Notes: generated from the letters alone by a model not told the origin. Counted from the stretch's first letter, positions 43,117-52,927 are shown. The stretch is 64,000 nucleotides of DNA from Bog-473 sp963728845 (GCA_963728845.1 CAVSLS010000052.1:310001-374000); one strand, 5' to 3'. Numbers and translations are program-made.

Positions 43117-43864
43117 AGTGTAAGGCGATCCAGAGACTTCCTTCGGAATCCCTGGGGTTGCTTCTCGCGGATGATGCTCTCGATGATCGGGCGGGCCGGA
43201 CTCATTGGTGTAGGCCAGTAGGTCTTGGGCCGCGCCCTGCCAGGCATTCTGGCGACCGCGTCCGAAGAGCCATAGAGCCGTTTGTCACTGAACCTCACAA
43301 CAAGCCCACAACACATGCGGGTTTGGGCTCGGCTCGAATCCGGCGAGCCGTCTGTTCGTCGAGTCGTCGTTCGAGCTCCCCTGTCCGATCCCCTCCCGCC
43401 GCGAGCGCTTCGCACGACGTCTCCAGCTGCGCTGCCATCGGCATCACCTGCTTCGATCCGACCGAGCCACCCCGACGAACGCCGGACGTTGAAGACGCGA
43501 CCTCGCCAGGAGCGCCCACAATTCGAATCAGGTGAGCGCGCACTTCTCTTAGCGGAAGGGAGTCCTTGACCCCGGCGTCGCAAGGCCCGATTGCGCCTCA
43601 GATCGGCCCCACGACCGGTGAGATACCGGTGGTCGGACCTGAGATTGCCACCGCCCTGACGCGGATCTGCACTGGTGTCGGGGTCTCTCTGACACCTCCC
43701 GCTGCACCAGCGCTGATCCACCGAGCATTTGAGGCCACGACCCCTTCGAGGACGAAATTGCGCATCGATTGTCGACCTTCGTGCCGATCCCAAAAAGGAT
43801 GGCGGTTGCGGTGGCCCATGTGCACGATCCCGCGACGGACCAGCGCGGATCCTCGGCAGGAGTG
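43117..43864. other. intergenic stretch without a supported gene
   Basis: About 750 bases before the first GH16 gene. Long overlapping frames are present on both strands, but none shows a recognisable domain, a ribosome site, or good codon usage; they look like random open frames of GC-rich DNA. A GGCAGGAG ribosome site for the downstream gene ends the stretch. It may contain further decayed sequence, given the remnants on its left. Confidence 0.4.
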
Positions 43865-45691
43865 ATGTCGAAAGTCCGCATTCTTCGCCGCGGAGTCGCT
43901 CGTCTCCTGACGATCGCGGTCGTCATGTTTTGCATCGTCCCCGCCGCGGCCACGATCGTCGCCGGATTGACGATGGCTCTCCCACCTGCTTCCGGAGCAA
44001 CCGGAGGGTCGGCGACGGCTTCGGGCTACTGGCTCGTCGCTTCCGACGGTGGTGTCTTCACCTACGGGGATGCCGCGTTCTACGGCTCCGCCGGTGCGAT
44101 CAGCCTCAACAAGCCCATTGTGGCGATGGCCGCGACCCCCGACGGACGGGGCTATTGGCTCGTTGCCTCCGACGGTGGCGTCTTTCCGTACGGGGATGCC
44201 GCGTTCTACGGCTCCACCGGCGGGTTGAGCCTGAAGAATCCGATCGTGGCGATCGCTTCCAGCCCCGACGGCAGCGGCTACTGGCTCGTCGCCTCCGACG
44301 GAGGCGTCTTCTCGTTCGGGGACGCCTCTTTCTACGGCTCCACCGGTGCCATCAACTTGAAGAAGCCGATCGTGGCGATGGCCGCCACGCCCGATGGCCG
44401 CGGCTATTGGCTCGTGGCCTCGGACGGCGGCGTCTTCACCTTCGGGGATGCCTCCTTCTACGGCTCCACCGGCGGGAGGGCTCTGAACAAACCCATCGTG
44501 ACCATGGCAGCCACGCCCGATGGCCGCGGCTACTGGCTCGTGGCCTCCGACGGCGGTGTCTTCACCTACGGGGACGCCGCCTTCTACGGCTCCGCCGGCG
44601 GGATGGACCTGAACCGGCCCATCGTGACCATGGCCGCCACTCCCGACGGCCGGGGCTACTGGCTCGTGGCTTCCGACGGAGGAGTCTTCACCTTTGGGGA
44701 CGCCGCCTTCTACGGCTCCGCCGGCGGGATGGACCTGAACAGGCCCATCGTCGCGATGGCGGCACCTCCGGCGAACCCGGTGGGAGCATCGCCGGCAACG
44801 AGCACGCAGACCAGCGCGCCGACCACGACCACGGCGCCGACAACAACAACCACCACAACGACCACGACCACCACGACGACCGTTACCTCAGACGGCATGA
44901 CCGCACCCGCCGGCTACACGGCGCGACAGCGAATCTTCGACGACAACTTCGCTGTCCCCGACTCGACCAAGTGGAACACCGAGGAAGGCAGCGGCGGCCA
45001 GATATGGAACAACAAGGGTTCGCTCCCGGCTGGGTATTCGGGCAACAACATGCCAGGGGGAACGGGCGCCGCCGTGTTCAACGCTTCGCAACTGTCGTAC
45101 GGTCCGAACGGTCTGACGATCACCGCACAGCAGAACAGGACCGGCGTGCAAGAATCCAACTTCCCGTGGATCAGTGGGATGATCAACTCGATGGGCAAGT
45201 TCACCCTGCCGACGACGGGCTGGTACTTCCAGGCCAAGATCAAGATGCCCGACATGACGACGGGCATGTGGCCGGCCTTTTGGTTCCTGCCGGGATTGAA
45301 CAACGCCTCCCAAGACGAGTTGGACGGATTCGAGGGAGGGATGACCGGTGGCCCCACGGGGCCGCAAAATGAGATGAGCCACTACGACTACTTCTCTCCA
45401 TCGGGGCAGCAGGAGCACATGACCAATGTCGGTGTGGACATGAGCGCCGGTTACCACGTCTACGGCGTCGAATGGAAGCCCGGTCCCTCAGGGTCGATCA
45501 AGTATTACTTCGACAATGTCCTCCAAGCCACCTACAGCGGCAACATCCCCATGCAGGGATACGAGATGATGATCAACCTCCAAGTGGCAAGCAACGCCTA
45601 TCCGGGCATGAGCAGCTGGCACACTGTTCCGGTGGCGGGACAGTTTCCCGTTCACACGGTGGAGGTCGCCGAGGTGCAGGCGTACTCGTAG
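43865..45691 (+). CDS. secreted GH16 glycoside hydrolase with six N-terminal beta-propeller-like repeats (copy 1)
   Basis: 608 residues. A signal peptide (about 1-45, RRGVARLLTIAVVMFCIVPA) precedes six tandem 42-residue repeats (about 54-305) of the GYWLVASDGGVFTYGDAAFY type, then a Thr-rich linker with a run of 14 Thr (about 320-342). The C-terminal GH16 domain (about 345-608) has FPWISGMINSMGKFTLPTTG, MWPAFWFLPG and the catalytic ELDGFE (Glu485 nucleophile, Glu490 acid/base). GH16 enzymes cut beta-1,3/1,4-glucans, agar or related chains. The repeats may form a carbohydrate- or surface-binding propeller. AGGAG lies just before ATG 43865. It is probably exported to act on the cell's own or a neighbour's glycan. 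Confidence 0.9.
   Translation: MSKVRILRRGVARLLTIAVVMFCIVPAAATIVAGLTMALPPASGATGGSATASGYWLVASDGGVFTYGDAAFYGSAGAISLNKPIVAMAATPDGRGYWLVASDGGVFPYGDAAFYGSTGGLSLKNPIVAIASSPDGSGYWLVASDGGVFSFGDASFYGSTGAINLKKPIVAMAATPDGRGYWLVASDGGVFTFGDASFYGSTGGRALNKPIVTMAATPDGRGYWLVASDGGVFTYGDAAFYGSAGGMDLNRPIVTMAATPDGRGYWLVASDGGVFTFGDAAFYGSAGGMDLNRPIVAMAAPPANPVGASPATSTQTSAPTTTTAPTTTTTTTTTTTTTTVTSDGMTAPAGYTARQRIFDDNFAVPDSTKWNTEEGSGGQIWNNKGSLPAGYSGNNMPGGTGAAVFNASQLSYGPNGLTITAQQNRTGVQESNFPWISGMINSMGKFTLPTTGWYFQAKIKMPDMTTGMWPAFWFLPGLNNASQDELDGFEGGMTGGPTGPQNEMSHYDYFSPSGQQEHMTNVGVDMSAGYHVYGVEWKPGPSGSIKYYFDNVLQATYSGNIPMQGYEMMINLQVASNAYPGMSSWHTVPVAGQFPVHTVEVAEVQAYS
44024..44779 (+). repeat. six 126-bp tandem repeats within the GH16 gene
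   Basis: Each unit encodes 42 residues beginning GYWLVASDGGVF and ending near MAATPDGR. Units differ mainly in the loop after GSAG/GSTG. Units 5 and 6 are the most alike. Nucleotide identity among units is high enough that recombination could change copy number. This coding repeat is not a CRISPR. Confidence 0.9.
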
Positions 45692-45878
45692 TCGGTGCGG
45701 AGGGAACGCCAAGGCATCGAGGCGTGACTCGCGGGGTCCGTTCGGAGAGACGCCGACTGCTCAAAGTGGCCTGGAAACGACACCGGCGAACTTCGTAGGA
45801 GCGGCACCAAGATGGCTCTCGTCCGGTGTGCCGGTGACGGTGAGTGGCAGAGGCGCGCTGCCTAGAGTGGACCCATGC

Positions 45879-46841
45879 GTGATTGGGCGGTCCCGCTGCC
45901 TCCTGCAGATCCCCGGGCGTGCTGACGTCCGGCGCACGGGATCTCCGCTTCCGAGGCTCCGGCACATTGACGATCGTGACCGTCCTGTCATGCTGGGTCC
46001 CTCTATTGGCCGCGTGTCAGAACTCCTCGCCCGCAGCATCGAAGGGAGGCATGCCGGCTCCGGCCGGCTACACGAGCCGACAGATGATCTTCGACGACCA
46101 GTTCTCCGGCACCCACCTCGACACATCCAAATGGACCACGTACCTGGGTGCCGGGGGCATCCGCTGGAACTCGAACGGGATGTTGCGACCCCCCTACTCG
46201 GGTCCTGACCTCCCGCTGACAGATCAGCTCGAGGTGTTCGCCCCCGGTCAGGTCGCGGTTGACAACGGCCTGACGCTGACCGCGCGGCGCAACACTCCGG
46301 CACTCAGCCCGTACTCAGGGGCGTACCCCTGGATCAGCGGGGTAGTCACCACCGAGGGAAAGTTCACCCTGCCGACGAGCGGCTGGTACGTCCAGGTGAA
46401 GGCGAGAATGCCCGACCAGTCACGGGGCATGTGGCCGGCCATCTGGTTCCTACCGGGACCCTTGGATGGTCCGTTCAACGAGCTGGACGGCTACGAGGGT
46501 GGGTGGACCGGGGCCGATCCGAACCGGATCATGCACTCGGACTACTTCGCCGATCAGGGTCAACAACAGGACGCCGGTACGGCGTTGGCCAAGATGTGAC
46601 GGCCGGCGACCACATCTATGGGTTCCGGTTCATCCCGGGCCAATCGATCACCGCCTACTTCGACGGGAAGCAGGTGTGGCAGGTCAGAGCGTCGAGCGGC
46701 ATCACCATCACAGGGGAGCCGTACGAGATCATCCTCGAGCTCCAGGTCGCGGCGCAGCAGGCATCGGGGCGGCACACCGTGACGACCAGCGCCACCCCCT
46801 CGGCGGCCATGCAGGTCGCGGAGGTGCAGGCGTACTCGTAG
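45879..46841 (+). pseudogene. GH16 glycoside hydrolase copy 2, lacking the repeats and frameshifted
   Basis: A lipoprotein-like signal (TVLSCWVPLLAAC) leads directly to a GH16 domain without the repeat region: SRQMIFDDQFSGTHLDTSKW, FPTSGWYVQ-like LPTSGWYVQVKARMPDQ, MWPAIWFLPG and catalytic ELDGYE. The frame from 45883 stops at 46599. The missing end (VTAGDHIYGFRFIPGQSITA to MQVAEVQAYS) is in another frame from 46596 to 46841; adding one G in TTGGCC (46585-46590) joins them. Comparison with copy 3 shows a further extra C near 45924, so the real start may be GTG 45879. If the indels are sequence errors it would be a functional enzyme. Confidence 0.75.
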
Positions 46842-46889
46842 TGTCCTGAACGGTTTTGCAGACGTCTGCTGCCCAGAGTGTCAGCATGC

Positions 46890-47304
46890 ATGATTCGGCG
46901 ATTGCGCTGGCCGTTGCAAACCCTTGGCCTTGTCGACGTCCGGGCACGGGATCTCCGTTTTAGAGCCGCTCGCGTACTGGCGATCGCGCTTGTCCTGTCC
47001 TGCCTCTTCCCGATGCTGGCCACTGCAAAGAGCTCCGCTGTCGCGGCCTCCGGCGAGGGCATCTTCACGTACGGGGACGCCATCTTCTACGGCTCGACGG
47101 GCGGTCTGGCCCTGAACAATCAACTGGTACATCGACGGCACCTTGATGAATAGCTACAGCGGCAGTGTCACGCCGCAGGGCTATGAAATCATGCTCGACT
47201 TGCAGATTGCCGCGCACGTGGCGTCGAGCTACCACACGGTCCCCACTCCGGGCAGCTACCCCACCTACACCATGAAGGTCGCCGAAGTGCAGGCGTACTC
47301 CTAG
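46890..47304 (+). pseudogene. GH16 hydrolase copy 3, internally deleted remnant
   Basis: From ATG 46890 a signal-like N terminus (RVLAIALVLSCLFPMLA) runs into a single propeller-type repeat start (GEGIFTYGDAIFYGSTGGLA). The sequence then jumps, in another frame, straight to the last 60 residues of a GH16 domain (WYIDGTLMNSYSGSVTPQGY to MKVAEVQAYS, stop at 47302-47304). The catalytic core is missing. About 40 bases around its start match the region before copy 2 (AGAGTG.....CATGC.TGATT), showing descent from one duplicated unit. Confidence 0.75.
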
Positions 47305-47445
47305 CGGGTCGCCCCCCAGGTGTGCCTGACCGATCGATACACACGGCTCGGACGATTTGGTTGGCGGGGACGGCGATTCCCTAAGGTGGGCCCTGACTCG
47401 ATGCCGGCGAGGGTCGCCAGCAGTCAACACAGGGAGCGTGACGAG

Positions 47446-47526
47446 GTGTCAGCCGGCAACGGAACGATTGTTGTCGTGAGGTGCCCCGACTCCCCGATCG
47501 TCGACAACCCGCGTGAGATTCGATAG
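47446..47526 (+). other. possible 26-codon leader ORF coupled to the GNAT/FemAB-like gene
   Basis: A GTG at 47446, preceded by GGGAG, opens 26 codons (VSAGNGTIVVVRCPDSPIVD, then NPREIR) ending in TAG whose last base is the first base of the next gene's GTG. The arrangement resembles translational coupling, since the downstream gene has no clear ribosome site of its own. No homology is recognised. Confidence 0.3.
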
Positions 47527-48578
47527 TGGCGCCACCCAGCCTGATCGACGTGTCCCACCTCGACGGGTGGGCGTCACAGTGGGATCAGTTGGTGGATACC
47601 TCGCCCATTCCGTCACCCTTCTTGCGTTCATGGTGGCTGGGCGGGACCGGTGGCTCCGACCCCCACTTCCTGCTGGTCACCGATGACGCGCAGCTCCTCG
47701 GCGGTCTCGCCTTGGAGCAGCGCCATCGCCTGTCGAGCATCCGTGTCATGGGGGACGGCATGCTGTGCCCCGACCACCTGGACCTCCTGGCCGGCCCCGG
47801 CCACGAGGCCGCGGTGGTCGGCGTCCTCCGGGACTGGCTCTGTCGCCCTGGCCATCTCCTGGACCTCAGGGGCGTCCGAGCCGGGGCTCGCTTGGTCGAG
47901 GCCCTGCCGGACCGCGTGCGCCGTGAGCCCATGGCCGCGGCCCCTTACACGCGGCTCCCAGACAGCGCAGAGGCATTCCGGGCGACCCTGCCGAAGCAGT
48001 TCCGCCGGAATCTCCGCAAGTCCGCCGTCCGCCTGGAGGCCGAAGGAGTGGGTCATCGGGCGATCCGGGGCCCCTCCGTCCTCCCTCGCCTCGACATCCT
48101 CCGCGAGCTCCACCAGGCACAGTGGGGAACCCGCTCCCGCTTCCTCCCAGCGTTCGATCGTTTCGTCGCCGGGTGCGCCGGTGGCGCCGCGGTCGACGAG
48201 GTGGTCGTCCACGAGCTCGGCGATGGCAACCTGGTGGTTGCGACCGTGTTGGCGTTCGAGGTGGCAGGGCGCGTGAGCCTGTACCAGAGCGCCCGGCTCA
48301 CCGATCCCCGCTGGAGGGATGCGACGACCGCCCTGCTCGCGGCCATCATCGACGACGCCTGCACCCGAGGCCTCACCGAGGTGGACTTTCTCCGAGGCGA
48401 GGAGGCGTACAAGGGTCGGTTCACCCCTCACCATCGAGAGATGTTCAGGCTCGTGGCCGGAAGTGGGGTCGCCGGCCGCCTCGGCCTCGTGTCGACCGCG
48501 GCGGCGTTCCACGCCAAGCAGGTAGCGGTCCGGTGTATACGTTCGGGGCGGTCCATGGCCGCCCGGCGGAAGGCCTAG
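47526..48578 (+). CDS. GNAT/FemAB-like (CelD/BioF2-type) acetyltransferase-fold protein
   Basis: 350 residues. The N-terminal half (PSPFLRSWWLGGTGGSDPHF) and the central FRATLPKQFRRNLRKSAVRL, then IRGPSVLPRLDILRELHQAQ match the Acetyltransf_6 family near cellulose/exopolysaccharide loci; the C-terminal part has YQSARLTDPRWRDATTALLA and EVDFLRGEEAYKGRFTPH. The Asp/Arg-rich FLRGEEAYK is a family hallmark. It may transfer an acyl or aminoacyl group to a glycan. GTG 47526 is used because the family pattern begins within ten residues. It starts the second surface-glycan block and converges with the JmjC-like gene. Confidence 0.8.
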   Translation: MAPPSLIDVSHLDGWASQWDQLVDTSPIPSPFLRSWWLGGTGGSDPHFLLVTDDAQLLGGLALEQRHRLSSIRVMGDGMLCPDHLDLLAGPGHEAAVVGVLRDWLCRPGHLLDLRGVRAGARLVEALPDRVRREPMAAAPYTRLPDSAEAFRATLPKQFRRNLRKSAVRLEAEGVGHRAIRGPSVLPRLDILRELHQAQWGTRSRFLPAFDRFVAGCAGGAAVDEVVVHELGDGNLVVATVLAFEVAGRVSLYQSARLTDPRWRDATTALLAAIIDDACTRGLTEVDFLRGEEAYKGRFTPHHREMFRLVAGSGVAGRLGLVSTAAAFHAKQVAVRCIRSGRSMAARRKA

Positions 48579-48624
48579 AACTCAAACCGCCCACCGAGGC
48601 ACTCTGGTGAGCGATACCGCCCCG

Positions 48625-49500
48625 TTACTTGGTGCCGAGCGCTCTCGGAGCGCCGCGGACTCGTCTTCCGGCCGCCCAGACCGCCATTGCGCCGATCTTG
48701 GCGGTGTCGACGATGGCGGAATGTCCGGGCTCGCGTGGGTTCAGGTGCACCCGCCGAGCGAGCGAGTTGAAGTCTTCCACACGCCTCTCGCGCACCGAGG
48801 CGGCGGTGTGGAACGCGAGGGTGAGGGACCCCGATGTCTCGGGTCCGTAGGTCACCCAGTGCGGCGTGCATGGGGGGATGTACACCCCCTCCCCAGGCGA
48901 AAGGTGAAACGAGACCATCTCCTCGGGCATGGCCTCGACCCGCCCGTGGGAGCCTTCCCAGTACCGGTTCAGCTCATGCCGTCGGACGGCGTCGCTCTTC
49001 CAACGCCCGAAGCTGACCGTCTTGGTACCCCGGAACTGCAGCAGCAGGCTGAACTCGATGTCGATATGGACCGGCGTGATGGAATTCGGGGACACGATGA
49101 AGAAGAATGCCCCGCGATTGCGCATCTTGCCCTGCGTGGCAGTGATTCCCGGCTGGAGTTGGTCGAGCACGCTCAACATGAGGTCGGCGATAGCAGGGTC
49201 CTCCTCCGCGTTGAGGAGTGACAGCCAGGCGTTCGCGCTGTCCAAATCGCGTATGACGTCGCCCGGTCGCTCCAGGACACCCCGGGGCGGTCCGCCGGCA
49301 GGGACAACGAGCTCCTGCGAGGCGACTTCGTAGCACACCGATTCGCTGGGCAGCCGGTCGGCAAGGTCCGCGATGGCGGCAGGGCTCACACGATCGTCGA
49401 GGTGCAGGTCATGGACGAATGCCAACGGCCGTTCCGGATATCCGCCTAGTGGAATTTGGTCAACCGTCGGAAGGACCTGTCCTATCGGTTCTGCAACCAC
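48625..49500 (-). CDS. JmjC/cupin-type Fe(II)/2-oxoglutarate-dependent oxygenase
   Basis: 291 residues. ITPVHIDIEFSLLLQFRGTK carries the HxD iron site and GVYIPPCTPHWVTYG the distal His, in a double-stranded beta-helix typical of JmjC/cupin_8 enzymes. It probably hydroxylates a protein side chain or a small molecule. Start GTG 49500 overlaps the end of the GT2 gene by 19 bases, so they share an operon, which points to a glycan-related substrate. The role is otherwise unknown. Confidence 0.8.
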   Translation of the reverse strand: MVAEPIGQVLPTVDQIPLGGYPERPLAFVHDLHLDDRVSPAAIADLADRLPSESVCYEVASQELVVPAGGPPRGVLERPGDVIRDLDSANAWLSLLNAEEDPAIADLMLSVLDQLQPGITATQGKMRNRGAFFFIVSPNSITPVHIDIEFSLLLQFRGTKTVSFGRWKSDAVRRHELNRYWEGSHGRVEAMPEEMVSFHLSPGEGVYIPPCTPHWVTYGPETSGSLTLAFHTAASVRERRVEDFNSLARRVHLNPREPGHSAIVDTAKIGAMAVWAAGRRVRGAPRALGTK

Positions 49501-50672
49501 GCTTGCCTCCCAAAGCTGAGTTTGTGATGTTGCTCCCCTGTCAAAGGACTGTCAACGGAGTTCTCGGAGCTCGCGGCACCTGTCGCGGGTGCGCCCGGAC
49601 CCGGAAACCGGCCTGGGTCCGCACGGCCACCTCTGCGCGGTCGGCCTGGTTGCACCCGGCGCAACTCCCACGCGCCCGCCACATGACCGGACCCCGCCAG
49701 GACGATGCCGGCGAGTATGGAAGCGGCCCTGGCCAGACCCCAGGCGTCTCCTCGGAACGCTTGACGCAATCCCCTCGAGACACCACGGGACAGCGCTCGG
49801 CTCACGAAGCCGATGTCTGCGGACAAATTGCCCGCTCCTTCCATCTGGTGGAAGGCCTCGACCTTTCCCTTGTTGACGAAGAAGCAGCGTCGCCAGAAGT
49901 AACCCCAGGTCGTCCGCGTTGCCGGAACGAAGTGGTGGACGCGTGCCATCGGTTCGTAGACGATCTGTTCCTTCGGACGCATGTGCAGCAGGCGATGGCA
50001 CATGTCCATGTCGTCGTGGTTGTCGGAGTGGAAACCACCGATCTCTGCCAGCGCCAGTCGCCGGACCGACATGTTGGCTCCAATGAGTCGAGCCACCGGT
50101 GCCTGCTGCTCAGGGAGTCCGGAATACGCGCAACCGAACACCCAGTCGAACTCGAACGGAAACCACCCGGGCCGCCGTCCCTCGAACTCCGGCACCGGAG
50201 CACCCCCCACGGCGACGACGGACTCCTTGCCATAGGGAAACAGGAGCCGGTCCAGCCAGTCCGGTTCGGCCCAGGCATCGTCATCCAGAAAGGCGACGAT
50301 GTCGCCGCGCGCGACCTCGGCCGCCGAATTGCGGGCCGAACCGAGACGGCCCTGGTACTTGTTGGCGATCACCACCACCGGGACCGAGGGAATGTCCTGG
50401 TGGTCGCCCCACTGCCGCCGGCATAGCTCAAGAAGGGAATCGTTGTGATCGACGCAGACGATGAGCTCGGCCGGGGTTCGATTCTGGTGCTGCACCGATG
50501 CCACCGATCGCAGGAGAAGCGGCCAACGATCCTCCGTGTAAGCACAGATCACGACGGATGCGGTCAAGTTCACCTGCTCCGCCGGCAGGGGGTCACGTTC
50601 TTCGACAACGGTGGGAGATGGAGGGACCACGACGCGTCGCCCACCCTCCTCGTCGTACCCGGATCCAGTCAT
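49482..50672 (-). CDS. glycosyltransferase family 2
   Basis: 396-residue GT-A enzyme: SVVICAYTEDRWPLLLRSVA, then ELIVCVDHND, RNSAAEVARGDIVAFLDDDA (DxD metal site), GANMSVRRLALAEIGGF and HDDMDMCHRLL (ED-type catalytic region). A C-terminal hydrophobic stretch (SILAGIVLAGSGHVAGAWEL) may anchor it to the membrane. ATG 50672 is used. It is in the leftward operon with the JmjC-like oxygenase and the GT4. Confidence 0.88.
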   Translation of the reverse strand: MTGSGYDEEGGRRVVVPPSPTVVEERDPLPAEQVNLTASVVICAYTEDRWPLLLRSVASVQHQNRTPAELIVCVDHNDSLLELCRRQWGDHQDIPSVPVVVIANKYQGRLGSARNSAAEVARGDIVAFLDDDAWAEPDWLDRLLFPYGKESVVAVGGAPVPEFEGRRPGWFPFEFDWVFGCAYSGLPEQQAPVARLIGANMSVRRLALAEIGGFHSDNHDDMDMCHRLLHMRPKEQIVYEPMARVHHFVPATRTTWGYFWRRCFFVNKGKVEAFHQMEGAGNLSADIGFVSRALSRGVSRGLRQAFRGDAWGLARAASILAGIVLAGSGHVAGAWELRRVQPGRPRRGGRADPGRFPGPGAPATGAASSENSVDSPLTGEQHHKLSFGRQAWLQNR

Positions 50673-50742
50673 CAACCCCAGCAACCGCCTCGCTCAGCAG
50701 ACATTCTATGTCGCCCGCAATGACCGTTCCAACGGTCGAAGG

Positions 50743-51981
50743 TCACGGCCTGAGCTCGTCCGACGACGGGGTCGAGCGACACGTCGAACCGTGGCACGCC
50801 GCCGGATCAACTGACTCACAATTCTCGTCGTCTTGCACCGAGTCCGGTCCTGCTCCCGGTCGGGAGCCGACGGAGCGCCAAGGGGCTGACGAAAGGATCT
50901 CCTCGTAGAGCTCGAGGAGCTGGTCTGCACAGCCGTCCCAGGTCGGCAGCTCGGGGGCCACCGGGTCAGGCTCCGCGGCCACCCGAGCGAGCACGCCCGC
51001 CAGCGCGCGAGGGGACACATTCGGCGGAACGGCAGTCGCCAGTCCCTCCGATGCCAGCTCCGACAACCCCGACGTGTCGGCGACGACCACCTTCCGGCCC
51101 AGGGCGAGGGCTTCCATGACGGCGACGGGGTTCGCCTCGTAGTCGCTCATCAGGGCAACCACGTCGCTCGACCCCAGCAATGCCCCGAGTGCCTCTCGGT
51201 GCGTGCCATCGAACGAGGTGAACGTCACGGCATGTTCGACCCCCATCCGGCCGACCAGGCGACGGAGTTGCTGCTCGTAGCTGCCCCGACCGATCACGGC
51301 CAGGTGTGCGTCAGGTGCCAGCTCGAGGAGGGCAGGCATTGCGGCGATCAGGCGATGATGTCCCTTGTACCGCTCGAGCCGCGCCACCGAGCAGATCAGC
51401 GGTGAACCGGAGACCTCGGGCGGCGAATCGCCGACGGGGAGGGGCTCCGCCCCGTTGCGGATCAGCCGGATCCGTTCCGGTTCGACTCCGAGCCCCCGGG
51501 CGAAGACCTTGACCTCGAAATGGCACACGGCGACCAGACCCTTGGCCCGGCGGAGCAGGGGTCGCAGGGCTCGCCACTGCACCCCCCGAATCATCGTCCG
51601 CACACGGCTGGAGTGACCTCCGGTGTGGAAGGTGACCACGGTGGGTACCCCCGACCGTTGGGCAGCGTGCAGAGCCATTGGGGGCAGGAAGTTGTTCGCA
51701 CCCTGCACATGGACGAGGTCGTAGCGTCCCTCCCTGATCTGTCGGGTGAGAGCCGGCGAGATGAAGAGATCGGCCCGCCGGGGCCACGCGGCATAGCGGC
51801 GCACGGTGATCAATCCGTCGTGCTCCACCGGTGGCAGCTCGCCTGTGAGGTCGGTGGTGAGCACGGTGACGTCGAGACCCCTCGCGGCCATCGTCCGAGC
51901 CACCTCGTGGACGTGCGTCTCGACGCCGCCCAGGTGAGGCGGGTAACGGGAACTCACCAAGGCGATGCGAACCGTGCTCAT
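50743..51981 (-). CDS. glycosyltransferase family 4
   Basis: 412-residue GT-B enzyme. IALVSSRYPPHLGGVETHVH is the classic acceptor-domain start; the donor domain has LICSVARLERYKGHHRLIAA, AHLAVIGRGSYEQQLRRLV and the E-x7-E element in YEANPVAVMEALALGRKVVV. It probably builds a mannose-type or hexose linkage on a lipid carrier. It follows the deacetylase by 25 bases in the same leftward direction, and the GT2 lies about 70 bases further on. Confidence 0.9.
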   Translation of the reverse strand: MSTVRIALVSSRYPPHLGGVETHVHEVARTMAARGLDVTVLTTDLTGELPPVEHDGLITVRRYAAWPRRADLFISPALTRQIREGRYDLVHVQGANNFLPPMALHAAQRSGVPTVVTFHTGGHSSRVRTMIRGVQWRALRPLLRRAKGLVAVCHFEVKVFARGLGVEPERIRLIRNGAEPLPVGDSPPEVSGSPLICSVARLERYKGHHRLIAAMPALLELAPDAHLAVIGRGSYEQQLRRLVGRMGVEHAVTFTSFDGTHREALGALLGSSDVVALMSDYEANPVAVMEALALGRKVVVADTSGLSELASEGLATAVPPNVSPRALAGVLARVAAEPDPVAPELPTWDGCADQLLELYEEILSSAPWRSVGSRPGAGPDSVQDDENCESVDPAACHGSTCRSTPSSDELRP

Positions 51982-52006
51982 GGTCGGTTGGGCAGATACT
52001 CGGAGA

Positions 52007-52927
52007 TCAGTGCCGGGTGACGAGTTTCCAGCGCTCCAGGCCCATCCTGAAACGAAGGCGACTCCAGTTCATGACCATGCGGCGCGGGAGGCGGTGTGGG
52101 TCCGCAGCGGGTCTGGCGTTACCCGGGATGGTGGTGCATGCCGTCTCGAAACCGGCCGTGCGCACGGCCTCGACGGACTGGTCATCGAAGCTGTCCGGGC
52201 CACCGAAGGGGTAGGCAAAATGCGAGATCGCCTGACCGCTCAACCGCTCTAGCTCCGCCTTCGAGGTGGAGATGGTCTGCTGCTGCACCGGTGCCGGCAG
52301 CCCCCGGAGGCGCACGTGGTCGACCGTGTGGGCACCGATCGTCACCGCCTTCGAGGCCGCCAATTGGACGAGTTCTGACGTCGTCAGCGGTCGAGCATCG
52401 GGCGGCGGCGGAGCAGGGGTCCCCCATTGCTCCGACACGGCGTCGAGAACACGGTGTATCTCTGTCACGGGAAGCGGAAGCAGGTGGCGACGTACGGCTT
52501 GGAGGTCCTCACTGGGGCTCGAAGAACCGAGTCCGACTTCGATGGTCCCTTCACTGGTCGGCAGACGGATCTCGCGTGTCCCGGATGGACGTGAACCAAG
52601 CAACGTGCCCAGGCGATCCCACCAGAACCCGGAGTGAGCGTCGCCGAGAACACCGCTCGTGACGAAGACGGTTATGGGAATTCCCTTGGCCTCCGCGATC
52701 GGCAAGGCATTGATCAGATTGTCGGCGTACCCGTCGTCGAAGGTCACGACAACCCGGGGCCGGCGCGACGGCAGGGCCAATTCGGCAAGAGTCGACGGCT
52801 CACCATGCCGCGCGATCTCGTCGAGCTGTGAGGCAAAATTCGTGGGGGTCACACAGAGATGGAACGGGTCGCCTGACCCTTCCGCCACTCGGTGGTAGCA
52901 CAGGATCAGCGACCCGCTACGCCCCAT
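52007..52927 (-). CDS. polysaccharide deacetylase (NodB-like, CE4)
   Basis: 306 residues. LILCYHRVAEGSGDPFHLCV opens the family; VVVTFDDGYADN is motif 1 (catalytic base and metal Asp), TIGAHTVDHVRL motif 2 (the two metal His) and SHFAYPFGGPDSFDD motif 3. No signal peptide is visible, so it probably acts at the cytoplasmic face or on lipid-linked intermediates. Start ATG 52927 puts motif 1 at about residue 60. It would remove N-acetyl groups from a hexosamine in the polymer, fitting the PIG-L gene at the other end of the window. Confidence 0.9.
   Translation of the reverse strand: MGRSGSLILCYHRVAEGSGDPFHLCVTPTNFASQLDEIARHGEPSTLAELALPSRRPRVVVTFDDGYADNLINALPIAEAKGIPITVFVTSGVLGDAHSGFWWDRLGTLLGSRPSGTREIRLPTSEGTIEVGLGSSSPSEDLQAVRRHLLPLPVTEIHRVLDAVSEQWGTPAPPPPDARPLTTSELVQLAASKAVTIGAHTVDHVRLRGLPAPVQQQTISTSKAELERLSGQAISHFAYPFGGPDSFDDQSVEAVRTAGFETACTTIPGNARPAADPHRLPRRMVMNWSRLRFRMGLERWKLVTRH

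Noticed and set aside
43113..43793. Long leftward open frame (226 codons) in the gap before the GH16 gene
   Set aside because: Arg/Ser/Gly-rich with no domain, no ribosome site and poor codon use; typical of a random open frame in GC-rich DNA.
44024..44779. Tandem repeats that could be mistaken for a CRISPR array or satellite
   Set aside because: Units are 126 bp, in frame, and encode a conserved 42-residue protein repeat; there are no unique spacers.
44710..44898. Leftward poly-valine frame over the Thr-rich linker
   Set aside because: It is the antisense reading of a low-complexity ACN codon run.
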